Assembly (NCBI RefSeq): GCF_001547525.1
Contig: NZ_CM003768.1
Location: 1,612,001-1,676,000, forward strand
Direction of reading: 5' to 3'
Source: Burkholderia anthina
GTDB taxonomy: Bacteria > Pseudomonadota > Gammaproteobacteria > Burkholderiales > Burkholderiaceae
DNA: 64,000 bases
Positions within the stretch are counted from its first letter, which is position 1. Every line of letters starts with the position of its first letter. Positions 51,737 to 60,101 of the stretch are shown here, piece by piece. The notes below the pieces were generated by a model, which saw only the letters and a program-made list of their open reading frames with translations, had not been told where the DNA came from and did no database searches. Made by a program: the position numbers and the translations under genes.

Positions 51737-51792
51737 CTGAAACCTCGTCGGAACATCGGAACCGCGATGATCGACGATCCACCGCCGCGCAC

Positions 51793-51808
51793 CTTGACGG
51801 CCGTCAAG
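51793..51808. promoter_or_regulatory. Perfect 16-bp palindrome upstream of nmo
   Basis: CTTGACGGCCGTCAAG, a perfect palindrome 57 bp upstream of the nitronate monooxygenase ATG. Its position suits an operator. It abuts the aldehyde dehydrogenase terminator, so it could also extend that structure. Confidence 0.45.
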
Positions 51809-51836
51809 AAAAAAACGGCACGCGAGCGTGCCGTTT
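51809..51836 (-). terminator. Rho-independent terminator after the aldehyde dehydrogenase gene
   Basis: Perfect 10-bp stem AAACGGCACG (51813-51822) against CGTGCCGTTT (51827-51836), loop CGAG. On the minus strand it is followed by TTTTTTT-type sequence (plus-strand A run 51809-51815). It is 24 bp past the stop. Confidence 0.88.
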
Positions 51837-51859
51837 CCGATTCGGGCCGCGAGCGGCGT

Positions 51860-53296
51860 TCAGGCCGGCTTCGCCGGCTTCAACTGTATCGACTTGTACT
51901 CGAGATACTCTTCGAGCCCGTACACGCCGTTCTCGCGGCCGTACCCCGACTGCTTGAAGCCGCCGAACGGCGCGGCGGCGTTCCACGTGCCGCCGTTGAT
52001 GTCGACCTGCCCCGTGCGGATGCGGCGCGCGACGCGCATCGCGCGCTCGTCGCTGCCTGCCCACACCGCACCGCCGAGCCCGTACGGCGAATCGTTCGCG
52101 ATCCGCACGGCCTCGTCTTCATCGCGATACGTGATGATCGACAGCACCGGCCCGAAGATCTCTTCCTGCGCGATCGTCGATTTCGGATCGACGCGGCCGA
52201 ACACGGTCGGCTTCACGAAGAAACCCTTTTCGAGCCCTGCCGGCAATCCGGTGCCGCCCGTCACGAGTTCCGCGCCTTCGTCGATGCCGCGCTGGATATA
52301 CGCCTGCACGCGCTGCTGCTGCGCGGCCGACGCCAGCGCGCCGAGGCGCGTCGCCTCGTGCCGCGGGTCGCCCGCGACGTACGACTCGGCGGCCGCCTTC
52401 GCGAGCTCGCGCGCCTCTTCGTAGCGCGCTTGCGGCACCAGCATCCGCGTATGCGCGGAGCAGGTCTGGCCCGCGTTCAGGTAGCACGCGTTGACCGTGC
52501 CCTTCACGGCCGTCGCGAAATCGGCATCGTCGAGGATCACCGACGCCGACTTGCCGCCCAGCTCGAGCGCGACGCGCTTGACGCCCGCGGCCGCCAGCTC
52601 GGCCACGCGCTTGCCCGCGCGCGTCGAGCCGGTAAACGACACCATGTCGACGTCCGGATCGCTGGCCAGCACCTCGCCGACGACCGGGCCATACCCGCAC
52701 ACCAGGTTGAACACGCCGGCCGGCAGCCCGGCCTCGTGGATCGCTTCGGCGAGCATGAATGCGTTCAGCGGCGCGACTTCCGACGGCTTCAGCACCACCG
52801 TGCAGCCGGCCGCGAGCGCCGGCGCGACCTTCAGCGTGACCTGGTTGAGCGGGTAGTTCCACGGCGTGATCGCCGCGACGACGCCGACCGGCTCGCGCAC
52901 CACCAGCGAATTGCCGACCCGCGCGTCGAATTCGAACGATTCGGCGAGCTTCGCATACGCCTTCCAGTTGTAGATCGGGCCGCCGACCTGGATCGCCCGC
53001 GACAACTTGATCGGCATGCCGACTTCGCCGGTGATCGACTGCGCGAGTTCCTCGCTGCGCGCCTGCAGATGCTCGACGATCTTGCGCAGGTAACCCGCGC
53101 GCGTCGCGGCCGGCGTGGCCGCCCACGCGTCGAAGGCCGCGCGCGCCGCGCGGATCGCGGCCTGCGCGTCGGACGCGACGCCCTCGGGAATCCGGCCGAT
53201 CACGGCTTCGGTGCCCGAATCGATCACGTCGATCGTGCCGGTGCCGGCCGGTTTGCGCCATGCGCCGTCGATGTAGAACTGGTCGTAGATTTTCAT
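51860..53296 (-). CDS. NAD(P)-dependent aldehyde dehydrogenase
   Basis: Cytoplasmic aldehyde dehydrogenase, 478 aa, normal family length. The catalytic Cys is in [12 protein letters not shown] and the catalytic Glu in [20 protein letters not shown]. The NAD-binding region ([33 protein letters not shown]) is intact. The start ATG 53296 begins [20 protein letters not shown], as in many family members; a longer frame upstream lacks homology. The substrate is not predictable. It stands as its own unit between a terminator and a divergent hypothetical gene. Confidence 0.92.
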   Translation of the reverse strand: MKIYDQFYIDGAWRKPAGTGTIDVIDSGTEAVIGRIPEGVASDAQAAIRAARAAFDAWAATPAATRAGYLRKIVEHLQARSEELAQSITGEVGMPIKLSRAIQVGGPIYNWKAYAKLAESFEFDARVGNSLVVREPVGVVAAITPWNYPLNQVTLKVAPALAAGCTVVLKPSEVAPLNAFMLAEAIHEAGLPAGVFNLVCGYGPVVGEVLASDPDVDMVSFTGSTRAGKRVAELAAAGVKRVALELGGKSASVILDDADFATAVKGTVNACYLNAGQTCSAHTRMLVPQARYEEARELAKAAAESYVAGDPRHEATRLGALASAAQQQRVQAYIQRGIDEGAELVTGGTGLPAGLEKGFFVKPTVFGRVDPKSTIAQEEIFGPVLSIITYRDEDEAVRIANDSPYGLGGAVWAGSDERAMRVARRIRTGQVDINGGTWNAAAPFGGFKQSGYGRENGVYGLEEYLEYKSIQLKPAKPA

Positions 53297-53563
53297 CGTG
53301 TTCCGCCTCCAGGGAAGCCGCCATTCTAGCGAGCGTTTCGGTGGCTGGTGTGACGAATGACAGCCGTCCGAAAGGACCGGCGAGGCCCCGCGCCGGCGCT
53401 CCGCCGCCCGCGCGCATGGCCGGCGGCGCCTTCGTCCGGCCAACGCCGCGTCAGCGTCCGCCCGGGTGCGCGGCCGGGCCCGCATCGTGCTATGTTTTTA
53501 CTATCGGCATCGGCCCGTTGCGGCCGGCGCCGCCCGGAATCGACGCACTTCGTGAGCGCTGCC

Positions 53564-53929
53564 ATGTCCGACGCATCCCATACCCTCGGCTCGCAAGACC
53601 GCCTGGAGCTGCTTTGCTGGCTCACCTGCGGCAACCTCGGCGCGTTTTACCTCAACGAATCCTGGCCGGACGCCGCGTTCCAGGTCCAGGCCGCGCACCG
53701 CTGGCTCGACCGCCATCACCGCCAGGCCGACTGGCTCGCGGTCGCCAGGCTCGCGGCGCTCGCGCAGGACATCGCGAAGCGGCATGCAGGCTTCGTCGAC
53801 GCGTCGTGGGCGCGCGACGCGGTCGAGGAAATCGTCGATACCGACGATCTCGACTATCGGGCCAAACTCGTGCAGTGGGTGTACGAGGACTGCTGCAAGG
53901 CGCTCGCCGACAAGCGGCTGGCCGATTGA
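53564..53929 (+). CDS. Hypothetical small cytoplasmic protein
   Basis: 121-aa protein without signal or membrane segment, helical by appearance (QDRLELLCWLTCGNLGAFYL, AAHRWLDRHHRQADWLAVAR, LVQWVYEDCCKALADKRLAD). It has four Cys. ATG 53564 is used; an in-frame GTG at 53551 would add four residues, and neither has a strong ribosome site. The codon usage matches neighbouring genes. I do not recognise the family, and the neighbours give no clear role. Confidence 0.62.
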   Translation: MSDASHTLGSQDRLELLCWLTCGNLGAFYLNESWPDAAFQVQAAHRWLDRHHRQADWLAVARLAALAQDIAKRHAGFVDASWARDAVEEIVDTDDLDYRAKLVQWVYEDCCKALADKRLAD

Positions 53930-54125
53930 GCCGCGCAGAGGCGGCGTGAAACGTCAGGCAGCGTGATATCGCGGCGGTTTGACGACGCTCGACGGAGCGA
54001 TTCCGCGCGGCATCGCGGGGGCGGCAAGCGCACGACAGCCATTCCGTGTCGCCGCCCCGCGCGAAGCGTCATAGAATCGTCGTCGCCGGCAGCTCGGCCG
54101 CTGCGGCCCGACATCCCTCTCGAAC

Positions 54126-54695
54126 ATGAAGAACACGCGCGTGACGCTCGCCCATCGACTTCTGCTGATCGCCGGCGCCTCGATCGCGCCGATGGCCGGC
54201 GCCGGTACCGCCGGTGCGGCACCCGCGGCCGCGGCGGCCGCGACCTGCGCCTCGCCTTCGTTCGACCGTTATCCGGCGCCGGCCGCCACCCGCGCGCCGC
54301 GCAAACCTGCTGGCGCGCCTCGGCTCGCCAGCAGCGAAGCGCGCCTGTACCGCACCGTCATTCGTGACGCATTCGCCCGACCGGCCAATTTTGCCGGCCA
54401 CTACCGCGTCGCGATCTGGGGTTGCGGAACGGATTGCCGAAATTTCGCGATCCTCGACAAGAACACGGGCGCGACGTACACGATGCCCGGCGTGACGGCC
54501 ATCTCGGGCGTGATGGGCAACGACGACGAGCGCGTCGACTTCCGTGCCGGCAGCAGGCTGCTGATCGTCGCAGGCTGCTTCAACGACGATTGCGGCGACG
54601 GCCACGCGAAAGCGGCCCGCTTCTTCTACGAATGGACCGGCTCCCGGCTGCGGCCGGTCGGCACCTGCCCGCTGGCCATCGAGCCAGTTCAGTGA
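54126..54695 (+). CDS. Secreted cysteine-containing protein of unknown function
   Basis: 189-aa predicted periplasmic protein. The signal peptide is long (MKNTRVTLAHRLLLIAGASI, then Ala/Gly/Pro-rich) with cleavage probably near AAAAAATCA. The mature domain starts with a Cys and has further Cys pairs (GCGTDCRNF, AGCFNDDCGDGHAK, GTCPLAIE) that look like disulphides. RVAIWGCGTDCRNFAILDKN is a distinctive segment. It ends 16 bp before the polysaccharide deacetylase gene, so the two may be co-transcribed. No family name can be given with confidence. Confidence 0.7.
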   Translation: MKNTRVTLAHRLLLIAGASIAPMAGAGTAGAAPAAAAAATCASPSFDRYPAPAATRAPRKPAGAPRLASSEARLYRTVIRDAFARPANFAGHYRVAIWGCGTDCRNFAILDKNTGATYTMPGVTAISGVMGNDDERVDFRAGSRLLIVAGCFNDDCGDGHAKAARFFYEWTGSRLRPVGTCPLAIEPVQ

Positions 54696-54711
54696 GCGAG
54701 CCTGGCAATCC

Positions 54712-55308
54712 ATGACGTCCATTCACCTCAGTTTCGACGACGGCCCCGGCCCGTCGACGCCCGCGCTGCTCGACGTGCTGCGCGACGCCTCGTGCGCGGC
54801 GACGTTCTTCGTGCTCGGCCAGCACTTGCCACGCGCGCTCGACGTTGCGACGAGAATCGCGCGCGAAGGCCACCGGCTCGGCAATCACACCTATTCGCAT
54901 GCGAAACCGGGCGCGCTCGCGGACGCCGCACTGATCGACGAGATCGATGCAACCGATGCGCTGATCCGCGACGTCTACCGCCGCGCCGGCCTTGCCGCGC
55001 CCGACACGATCCCGCTGCGCCTTCCGTACGGGTTGATGCCGCACGACGATCGCGCGGCCGTGCTCGCGCGCCTGCGGCGCGAACACACCGGCTGGACCGC
55101 GATACTGGACGACTGGCAGCGACCGCCCCCGTCACCCCAGGCGCTGTTCGACGCGATGTGCGCGCATGTCGACGCTTGCACGGCGCGGCAGCGCGACGTG
55201 CTGTTCTGCCTGCACGACGGGTCGCGGCATGGCGAAGCGCGGCCCAACACGGTCGAAGCCGTGCGCCTGTTCCTGAACCGGCGGCGCGCCGACGCGACGC
55301 CCCGCTAA
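54712..55308 (+). CDS. Polysaccharide deacetylase (NodB-like)
   Basis: Carbohydrate esterase family 4 domain, 198 aa. Motif 1 is LSFDDGPGPSTPALLDVL (metal-binding Asp pair at residues 8-9), motif 2 GNHTYSHAKPG (His ligands), and motif 3 LRLPYG. It has no signal peptide, so it is probably cytoplasmic; most CE4 enzymes that act on peptidoglycan or chitin are exported. Its C-terminus overlaps the convergent phosphotransferase gene by 4 bp. The substrate may be a sugar intermediate of the neighbouring cluster; that is speculation. Confidence 0.87.
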   Translation: MTSIHLSFDDGPGPSTPALLDVLRDASCAATFFVLGQHLPRALDVATRIAREGHRLGNHTYSHAKPGALADAALIDEIDATDALIRDVYRRAGLAAPDTIPLRLPYGLMPHDDRAAVLARLRREHTGWTAILDDWQRPPPSPQALFDAMCAHVDACTARQRDVLFCLHDGSRHGEARPNTVEAVRLFLNRRRADATPR

Positions 55309-56270
55309 CCCGCGGGCACCGTCCCGTCCAGCAACTGGCGCCAGCCGCCAAGGAAACCGATCCCGGGCCCCGGCATCCACAGCCCGCGCTGCGCGGCCTC
55401 GAGATGGATCAGCGTCTGATCCGCGCAGAACAGCGTCATCAGCGCGTCGTGGTTGTCGCGCAGCCACGCCGGCGCCGCATCCGGCCGCGTCGCCGCATAA
55501 GCCTCCAGGCCGGCCGCCCATCGCCCGCGGTCGAACACGAAGCCATCGTCCCGGCCCACATCGCGCGACAGCGCGAACGACGCAAAGGCGGCCTCGATCC
55601 ATTGCGCGCCCTGCCCCACGTCGTCGAAATCCAGCACGCCGTTCACCGCATTGCCGACATACAGCAGGTTGCCCGCGTGATAGTCGCCGTGCAGCCAATG
55701 CACCGGCCCCGTCAACCACGATGCCGCCGCGTCGAGATGCGTGCCGATCCGCCGGATCACCGTGCCGTAGTCGTCGCTCAAGCCGGCCGGCAGCGACGGC
55801 ATCGCGCGCGCCGCGACGCGCGCATGACGGGCCGACAGCCACGCCAGCGGCGCCGCTTCGCCGGCGGGTATCGCGGCCAGCGCCGCATGCAGATGCGCGA
55901 GCGTGCGCATCGCGTCGATCGCCCCCGCATGCAGGTCGTCCGGCGGGCCGGGACGGCCGTCGATATGCTCGAACAGATGCAACCAGCTTCCATCGGGCGT
56001 CTGCACGCCGGGTTGCGCGTCGACGGTCGGCCGCAGCCGCGGCAGCGCGGGCAGCGTCGACACCGTGCGCGCCTCGCCGAGACGCGCGAGTATCGACGCC
56101 TCGCGCCGCATCTGCGCGACCGGCTTGCCGGACCACGACACGCGCAGCACCGTGCGCCCCGCATCGCCCTCGACGAGATACGTTTTGTTAGTATGGCCCG
56201 ACGCCAGCGCCCGCAGGCGCGCCGGCCCGGTGTTCCAGTACCGGTGAAGCCACGATTCCAGCGTTTTCAC
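55305..56270 (-). CDS. APH-fold phosphotransferase (aminoglycoside/choline kinase-like), first
   Basis: Kinase of the APH/homoserine-kinase-II fold, 321 aa. The catalytic loop is WLHGDYHAGNLLY (His194, Asp196, Asn201), and the DFG-like metal site is VLDFDDVG (Asp214-Asp216). The N-terminal ATP-binding part has TNKTYLVEGD and a Lys-bearing strand. The start is GTG 56270 because TAGGAGTGAC sits just before it; an ATG at 56297 would overlap the divergent cmcI start. It could phosphorylate a sugar, an amino alcohol or an antibiotic. It borders the biosynthetic-looking cluster. Confidence 0.82.
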   Translation of the reverse strand: MKTLESWLHRYWNTGPARLRALASGHTNKTYLVEGDAGRTVLRVSWSGKPVAQMRREASILARLGEARTVSTLPALPRLRPTVDAQPGVQTPDGSWLHLFEHIDGRPGPPDDLHAGAIDAMRTLAHLHAALAAIPAGEAAPLAWLSARHARVAARAMPSLPAGLSDDYGTVIRRIGTHLDAAASWLTGPVHWLHGDYHAGNLLYVGNAVNGVLDFDDVGQGAQWIEAAFASFALSRDVGRDDGFVFDRGRWAAGLEAYAATRPDAAPAWLRDNHDALMTLFCADQTLIHLEAAQRGLWMPGPGIGFLGGWRQLLDGTVPAG

Positions 56271-56295
56271 GTCACTCCTACTCGTTGCATCGACC

Positions 56296-56985
56296 ATGTC
56301 AGAGCGTCCTTCGGCCCGCATGCGGGACATCAACATCGAATGGCTGACGCGCGCCGCCGAATTCGGCCATCTGTTCCAGACCCGCTGGCTCGGCGAGCGC
56401 TTCTTCCATCTGCCCGGCGACATGCTCGCGCTGCAGGAACTCATCTGGCGCGAGCGTCCCGACTGCATCGTGCAGACCGGCATCGCGGCGGGCGGCGGCG
56501 TGGTGTTCACCGCGTCGATGCTGGAGCTGGCGGGCACCGATGGCCGCGTCGTCGCGATCGAGCCGCGCCTGCGCGACGAGGTCCGCCAGCGCCTGCACGC
56601 GCACCGGCTCGCCCACCGCATGGTGCTGATCGAAGGCGAATCGTGCGCGGCCGACACGCTCGCGTCGGTGCGCGCGCAGATCGGCGACGGCGCGCGCGTG
56701 ATGGCGATTCTCGATCTCACGCATACGCACGCGCACGTGCTGCGCGAACTCGAATGCTATGCGCCGTTCGTGACGCCCGGCAGCTACGCGATCGTGATGG
56801 ACACGATCATGGAGTACCTGCCCGAGTCGATGTTCGACGGCAAGCCGTACGGCCGAGGCAACAACCCGGCCACGGCCGCGCGCGAATTTCTTGGCCGCGA
56901 CGACCGGTTCGAAATCGACCACGACATCGAGGACCGGGTGCTCATGACGCTGTCGCCAGGCGGCTTCCTGAAGCGAGTGCGCTGA
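56296..56985 (+). CDS. CmcI-family protein (cephalosporin hydroxylase-like)
   Basis: Soluble protein of the CmcI family (PF04989-like), 229 aa. The family fold is SAM-dependent-methyltransferase-like. Typical segments are CIVQTGIAAGGGVVFTASML and RVVAIEPRLRDEVRQRLHAH for cofactor binding, then AILDLTHTHAHVLRELECYA and YAIVMDTIMEYLPESMF. CmcI itself takes part in cephamycin methoxylation, while most members occur in glycan or capsule clusters. Its stop overlaps the convergent glycosyltransferase gene by 44 bp. The start may instead be the ATG at 56320. Confidence 0.83.
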   Translation: MSERPSARMRDINIEWLTRAAEFGHLFQTRWLGERFFHLPGDMLALQELIWRERPDCIVQTGIAAGGGVVFTASMLELAGTDGRVVAIEPRLRDEVRQRLHAHRLAHRMVLIEGESCAADTLASVRAQIGDGARVMAILDLTHTHAHVLRELECYAPFVTPGSYAIVMDTIMEYLPESMFDGKPYGRGNNPATAAREFLGRDDRFEIDHDIEDRVLMTLSPGGFLKRVR

Positions 56986-58150
56986 TCAGGCGGGCCGCTT
57001 GCGCGGAGCCGTCGCACGCGGCATAGCTGTCGCGGATCCGCGCCGCCTGCTCGCGCAACGATCCGGCACGCAACAGGCGTTCGAGCGCGTCGGTAATGGC
57101 CGCGACGCCGGCCTGCCGCAGATCGAGCACGCATCCGGCGCCGGCCCGCTCGACGAAATGCGCCGAATGGAACTGGTCGTTGCAGAACGGCGACAGCAGC
57201 ATCGGCACGCCGCACGCGAGCGACTCCATCACCGAATTCGCGCCGCCGTGGCTGACGAACGCGTGCGTGCGCCGCAGCAACGCCAGTTGCGGCGCGTAAC
57301 GCACCGCGATCACGCGTTCGTCACCCCCCGGCAGCAGATTCGAATCGACCAGTTCGCCCACCGACAGCACCAGTTGCGCGGCCGTCGCACGCGTCGCGTC
57401 GATCACCTTCGCGAACAGGTCCGGGTGGTAGTAAAGCTGGCTGCCGAGCGACATATAGACGAGCGGGCGATCCGCGTCGAGGCGTTCCCACGGAAACACC
57501 GTCTCGTCGCCGCGCGGGCCAGACGGCATCGCGGGGCCGACCAGCTCGACGCCGGGCGGCGGCGCGCCGACCAGCGCGTCGGTCGTAAACGCGAGCGTCA
57601 GGTGCGGCGACAGCACGTCGCAACCGCGAAAGCGCGCGTCGAGGCCGTAGCGCGCGAACAGGCGCGCGCGTTCCGGTTCGAGCCATCGCACCGTGCGCAG
57701 CAGTTCCGAATCGAGATCGTCCGGCAGCACCGGATTCAGCGAATTGGACATCGACACCCACGGCAGCCCTTCCAGCTCGGCGGCAATCGCCGCCGCATAG
57801 AGCAGCGGATCGATCACGACCACGTCGGGCTGCCATTCGCGCAGCACCGCGCGAATGCCGTCCACCTGCGCGGGCGCGAGGTCGATCAGCAGCGTGCGGA
57901 TCCAGTGCCGCAGCCAGTCGGCGTCGCGAATGTTCGCGGCGAAGCTCGCGCCGCGCGACAGGTCGTGGCGCTCGGGCGTCTCGCGCGGCCCGACGAACGC
58001 GAAGCCGCCCGCGCCGTCGAGCTGTGCGCTGATGTCGGCCGGCGCATAGAACGCGACGTCGCAGCCGGCGGCGCGCAGATGCTGGGCCGGGCCGATGCAC
58101 GGATTGACGTGGCCCTTCTCGGGCACCACGCAGAACAGGATGCGTTTCAT
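56942..58150 (-). CDS. MGT-type glycosyltransferase (UGT/GT1 family)
   Basis: GT-B-fold glycosyltransferase of the macrolide-glycosyltransferase/UGT group, 402 aa. The start is ATG 58150 (MKRILFCVVPEKGHVNP, the usual N-terminal strand and loop). The donor-binding C-terminal motif FVSHGGANSVMESLACGVPM has its HGG at residues 301-303. The acceptor domain includes RLDADRPLVYMSLGSQLYYH. It is the last gene of a five-gene operon, 7 bp after an asparagine-synthase-like gene. Such enzymes decorate small lipophilic products, so it is probably a tailoring step. Confidence 0.9.
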   Translation of the reverse strand: MKRILFCVVPEKGHVNPCIGPAQHLRAAGCDVAFYAPADISAQLDGAGGFAFVGPRETPERHDLSRGASFAANIRDADWLRHWIRTLLIDLAPAQVDGIRAVLREWQPDVVVIDPLLYAAAIAAELEGLPWVSMSNSLNPVLPDDLDSELLRTVRWLEPERARLFARYGLDARFRGCDVLSPHLTLAFTTDALVGAPPPGVELVGPAMPSGPRGDETVFPWERLDADRPLVYMSLGSQLYYHPDLFAKVIDATRATAAQLVLSVGELVDSNLLPGGDERVIAVRYAPQLALLRRTHAFVSHGGANSVMESLACGVPMLLSPFCNDQFHSAHFVERAGAGCVLDLRQAGVAAITDALERLLRAGSLREQAARIRDSYAACDGSAQAARLISALASGSRLATAS

Positions 58151-58157
58151 GAGCGGC

Positions 58158-59225
58158 TCAGGTTGGGCGATGCGCGGCATCGCGGTGAAGGCGATCGAGA
58201 TGATCGAGAAGCAGTGTCAGCGTCGTCCACAGCACGCGTTCGGTATCCGCCTGCAACGTGGGCGCGGCGAGGCCGAGCGTATCGGCCAGTGCCTGCGTGC
58301 GGCCGCGATCGAGCAGCGTCGCGAGATTCATCGCCGGCGCGAGCCGCCCGCGCTTGGGGCCGTGCACGAGACGGTCCGGCAGATTCAGGCGCGCACCGAG
58401 ATCGCGCAAGCACTGCTTGTTCGGGTCGGGCGCGATGCTCGTCAGATGCGCGACGACGGCGGCATCGACGAACGGCGGATGCAGGTCGACCGACGCGGCG
58501 TCGAACAGCGCATGGCACAGCGGCAGATAGTTGGCCGAGCGGTCGCGGCGCAAGACCTGATCCGCGCCGTCGCCGGTAATCGCCACCTCGACGCCGTCCG
58601 CCGCCATCGCGTCGGCCAGCAGCAGCTTCGCGACCGGATGCAGGTTGAACATCGGTTCCTCGACCGCATGGGTCGTTCTCGGCAGCGCCGCGACGAAATC
58701 GGCCTCGTTCGCGCGCACGATCTTCACGTTCGCCTGCATCTGCGCGGCCAGTTCGAGCGCCGCGTCGCGTTCGCAGTAATCGGGCATGTCGGTCGCAAGG
58801 ATGTAGGCCGTCACGTGCCGCAACGCGCCGAGTTCGCGCAGCAACGCGAGCAGCAGCGCCGAATCGAGCCCGCCGCTCAGCGCCAGCGCGACCCGCTTGC
58901 CGCTGTCGAGCGCGCGCTGCAGCGATGCGCACAGCACGGCGTCGAGATCGGCTGGCCGTGGCCGCTCGGGCGCCGGCTGCACCGTCAGCCCTTGCGGCGA
59001 CCGGATCAATGCATGACCGGGCGGCACCGCGAGCACGTCGCGCAGCACGGTACGGCCGACGAGACGCTCGCCGCTCAGGTAGCCCGCGATGGCGGCCGCG
59101 TCCGGCGCGCCGGCCGGTTGCCCCGACGCCCGCAATACGGCGCGGATGCCGGATGCCGACACGCCGCTGCGCGGATGGTAGTGCAGACGATCGAAACCGA
59201 ACGAGTCGCGCGTGCCGACGATCAT
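58158..59225 (-). CDS. Asparagine-synthase-like ligase without glutaminase half
   Basis: ATP-pyrophosphatase amide-forming enzyme, 355 aa. The N-terminal glutaminase domain and its catalytic Cys are absent; only the last part of that domain is left (AIAGYLSGERLVGRTVLRDV, LAVPPGHALIRS). The synthase half is intact: P-loop SGGLDS at residues 117-122, then TGDGADQVLRRDR (pyrophosphate-binding region). Full AsnB is about 550-600 aa. Enzymes like this act as amide or lactam ligases in natural-product pathways, using ammonia or an amine. ATG 59225 overlaps the radical SAM gene stop (ATGA). Confidence 0.86.
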   Translation of the reverse strand: MIVGTRDSFGFDRLHYHPRSGVSASGIRAVLRASGQPAGAPDAAAIAGYLSGERLVGRTVLRDVLAVPPGHALIRSPQGLTVQPAPERPRPADLDAVLCASLQRALDSGKRVALALSGGLDSALLLALLRELGALRHVTAYILATDMPDYCERDAALELAAQMQANVKIVRANEADFVAALPRTTHAVEEPMFNLHPVAKLLLADAMAADGVEVAITGDGADQVLRRDRSANYLPLCHALFDAASVDLHPPFVDAAVVAHLTSIAPDPNKQCLRDLGARLNLPDRLVHGPKRGRLAPAMNLATLLDRGRTQALADTLGLAAPTLQADTERVLWTTLTLLLDHLDRLHRDAAHRPT

Positions 59226-60100
59226 GGATAACGAGCCTTCAAGGTGTCCACTTCAATGCGTTTCAGGATGCGATGCGGCGCGACCGGCGCGCTGCCGCCC
59301 CGACAATGCAGGCACGCTTCGAGCGGCGTCTCGCGTTGCAGATACGCGAGCATCGCGTCGAGCATGCCGGCGTCGTCGCGCAGCGGCAGGCCGTCGGCCT
59401 GAAAGTCCTTCTCGCCCTTGTACAACGTATGGAAATGCGCGGGGCGCGTGCACGTGTAGAACATGCCGTCGCGAATCATATGGCAGCGCTCCCGGATCCA
59501 GCAATCGTGATAAAGGCGTCGGGCCTCGTCGCGATCCGTGCCGGGCTGTGCGCGGTTCATCGTCGTGAACACGTCCTGCACTTTCCAGTTCAGACGCACG
59601 TCGAAGCGCTCGGCCTGGCGCTCGACATGCGCGACCAGATCGGTGGAAAGCGCCGGCTTCGGATAGCGCGAGATCGTCAGCGCATCCACCGCTTGCCAGA
59701 ACGCGTCGGGCATCTCGCCGAGTTTCAGGCCGTTCGTCGTGACCGAGATCACGGGCGCGATGCCGGTGCCGCGCGCGCGCTCGACGATTTCGACGAGCGC
59801 CGGATGCAGGAGCGGCTCACCGCCAACCAGCTTGAACATGCGCGGGCGCAACACCTTCGCGGCCTTGCGCAAATCGGCTTCGATCGATGCGGGGCTCGCA
59901 TGCCACTCGGGCAGAAGCGGCGACAGCGAGCAGCATTCCGCGCAAGTGAGGTTGCAGTGATCGACGATATGCGCTTCCAGCGAGCGCGTCTGGACGCGTC
60001 CGTCCTCGACGCGGTAATCGCGATCGAGCGGCGGCGGAAACACGTGCTGCCGCTCGCCGGCGCGCGGCCGATTCGGGATCTCGTTCGGGCTCGTACTCAC
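59222..60100 (-). CDS. Radical SAM enzyme
   Basis: Radical S-adenosylmethionine enzyme, 292 aa. The [4Fe-4S] motif CxxxCxxC is at Cys49, Cys53, Cys56 (DHCNLTCAECC). The core barrel has MFKLVGGEPLLHPALVEIVE (GGEP loop) and VISVTTNGLKLGEM. The C-terminal part carries more Cys (CWIRERC, FYTCTRP, EACLHC), possibly a SPASM- or twitch-like auxiliary cluster. It is the third gene of the operon, overlapping the asparagine-synthase-like gene. The reaction (epimerisation, dehydrogenation, methylation or cross-linking) cannot be told. Confidence 0.9.
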   Translation of the reverse strand: MSTSPNEIPNRPRAGERQHVFPPPLDRDYRVEDGRVQTRSLEAHIVDHCNLTCAECCSLSPLLPEWHASPASIEADLRKAAKVLRPRMFKLVGGEPLLHPALVEIVERARGTGIAPVISVTTNGLKLGEMPDAFWQAVDALTISRYPKPALSTDLVAHVERQAERFDVRLNWKVQDVFTTMNRAQPGTDRDEARRLYHDCWIRERCHMIRDGMFYTCTRPAHFHTLYKGEKDFQADGLPLRDDAGMLDAMLAYLQRETPLEACLHCRGGSAPVAPHRILKRIEVDTLKARYP

Positions 60101-60101
60101 A

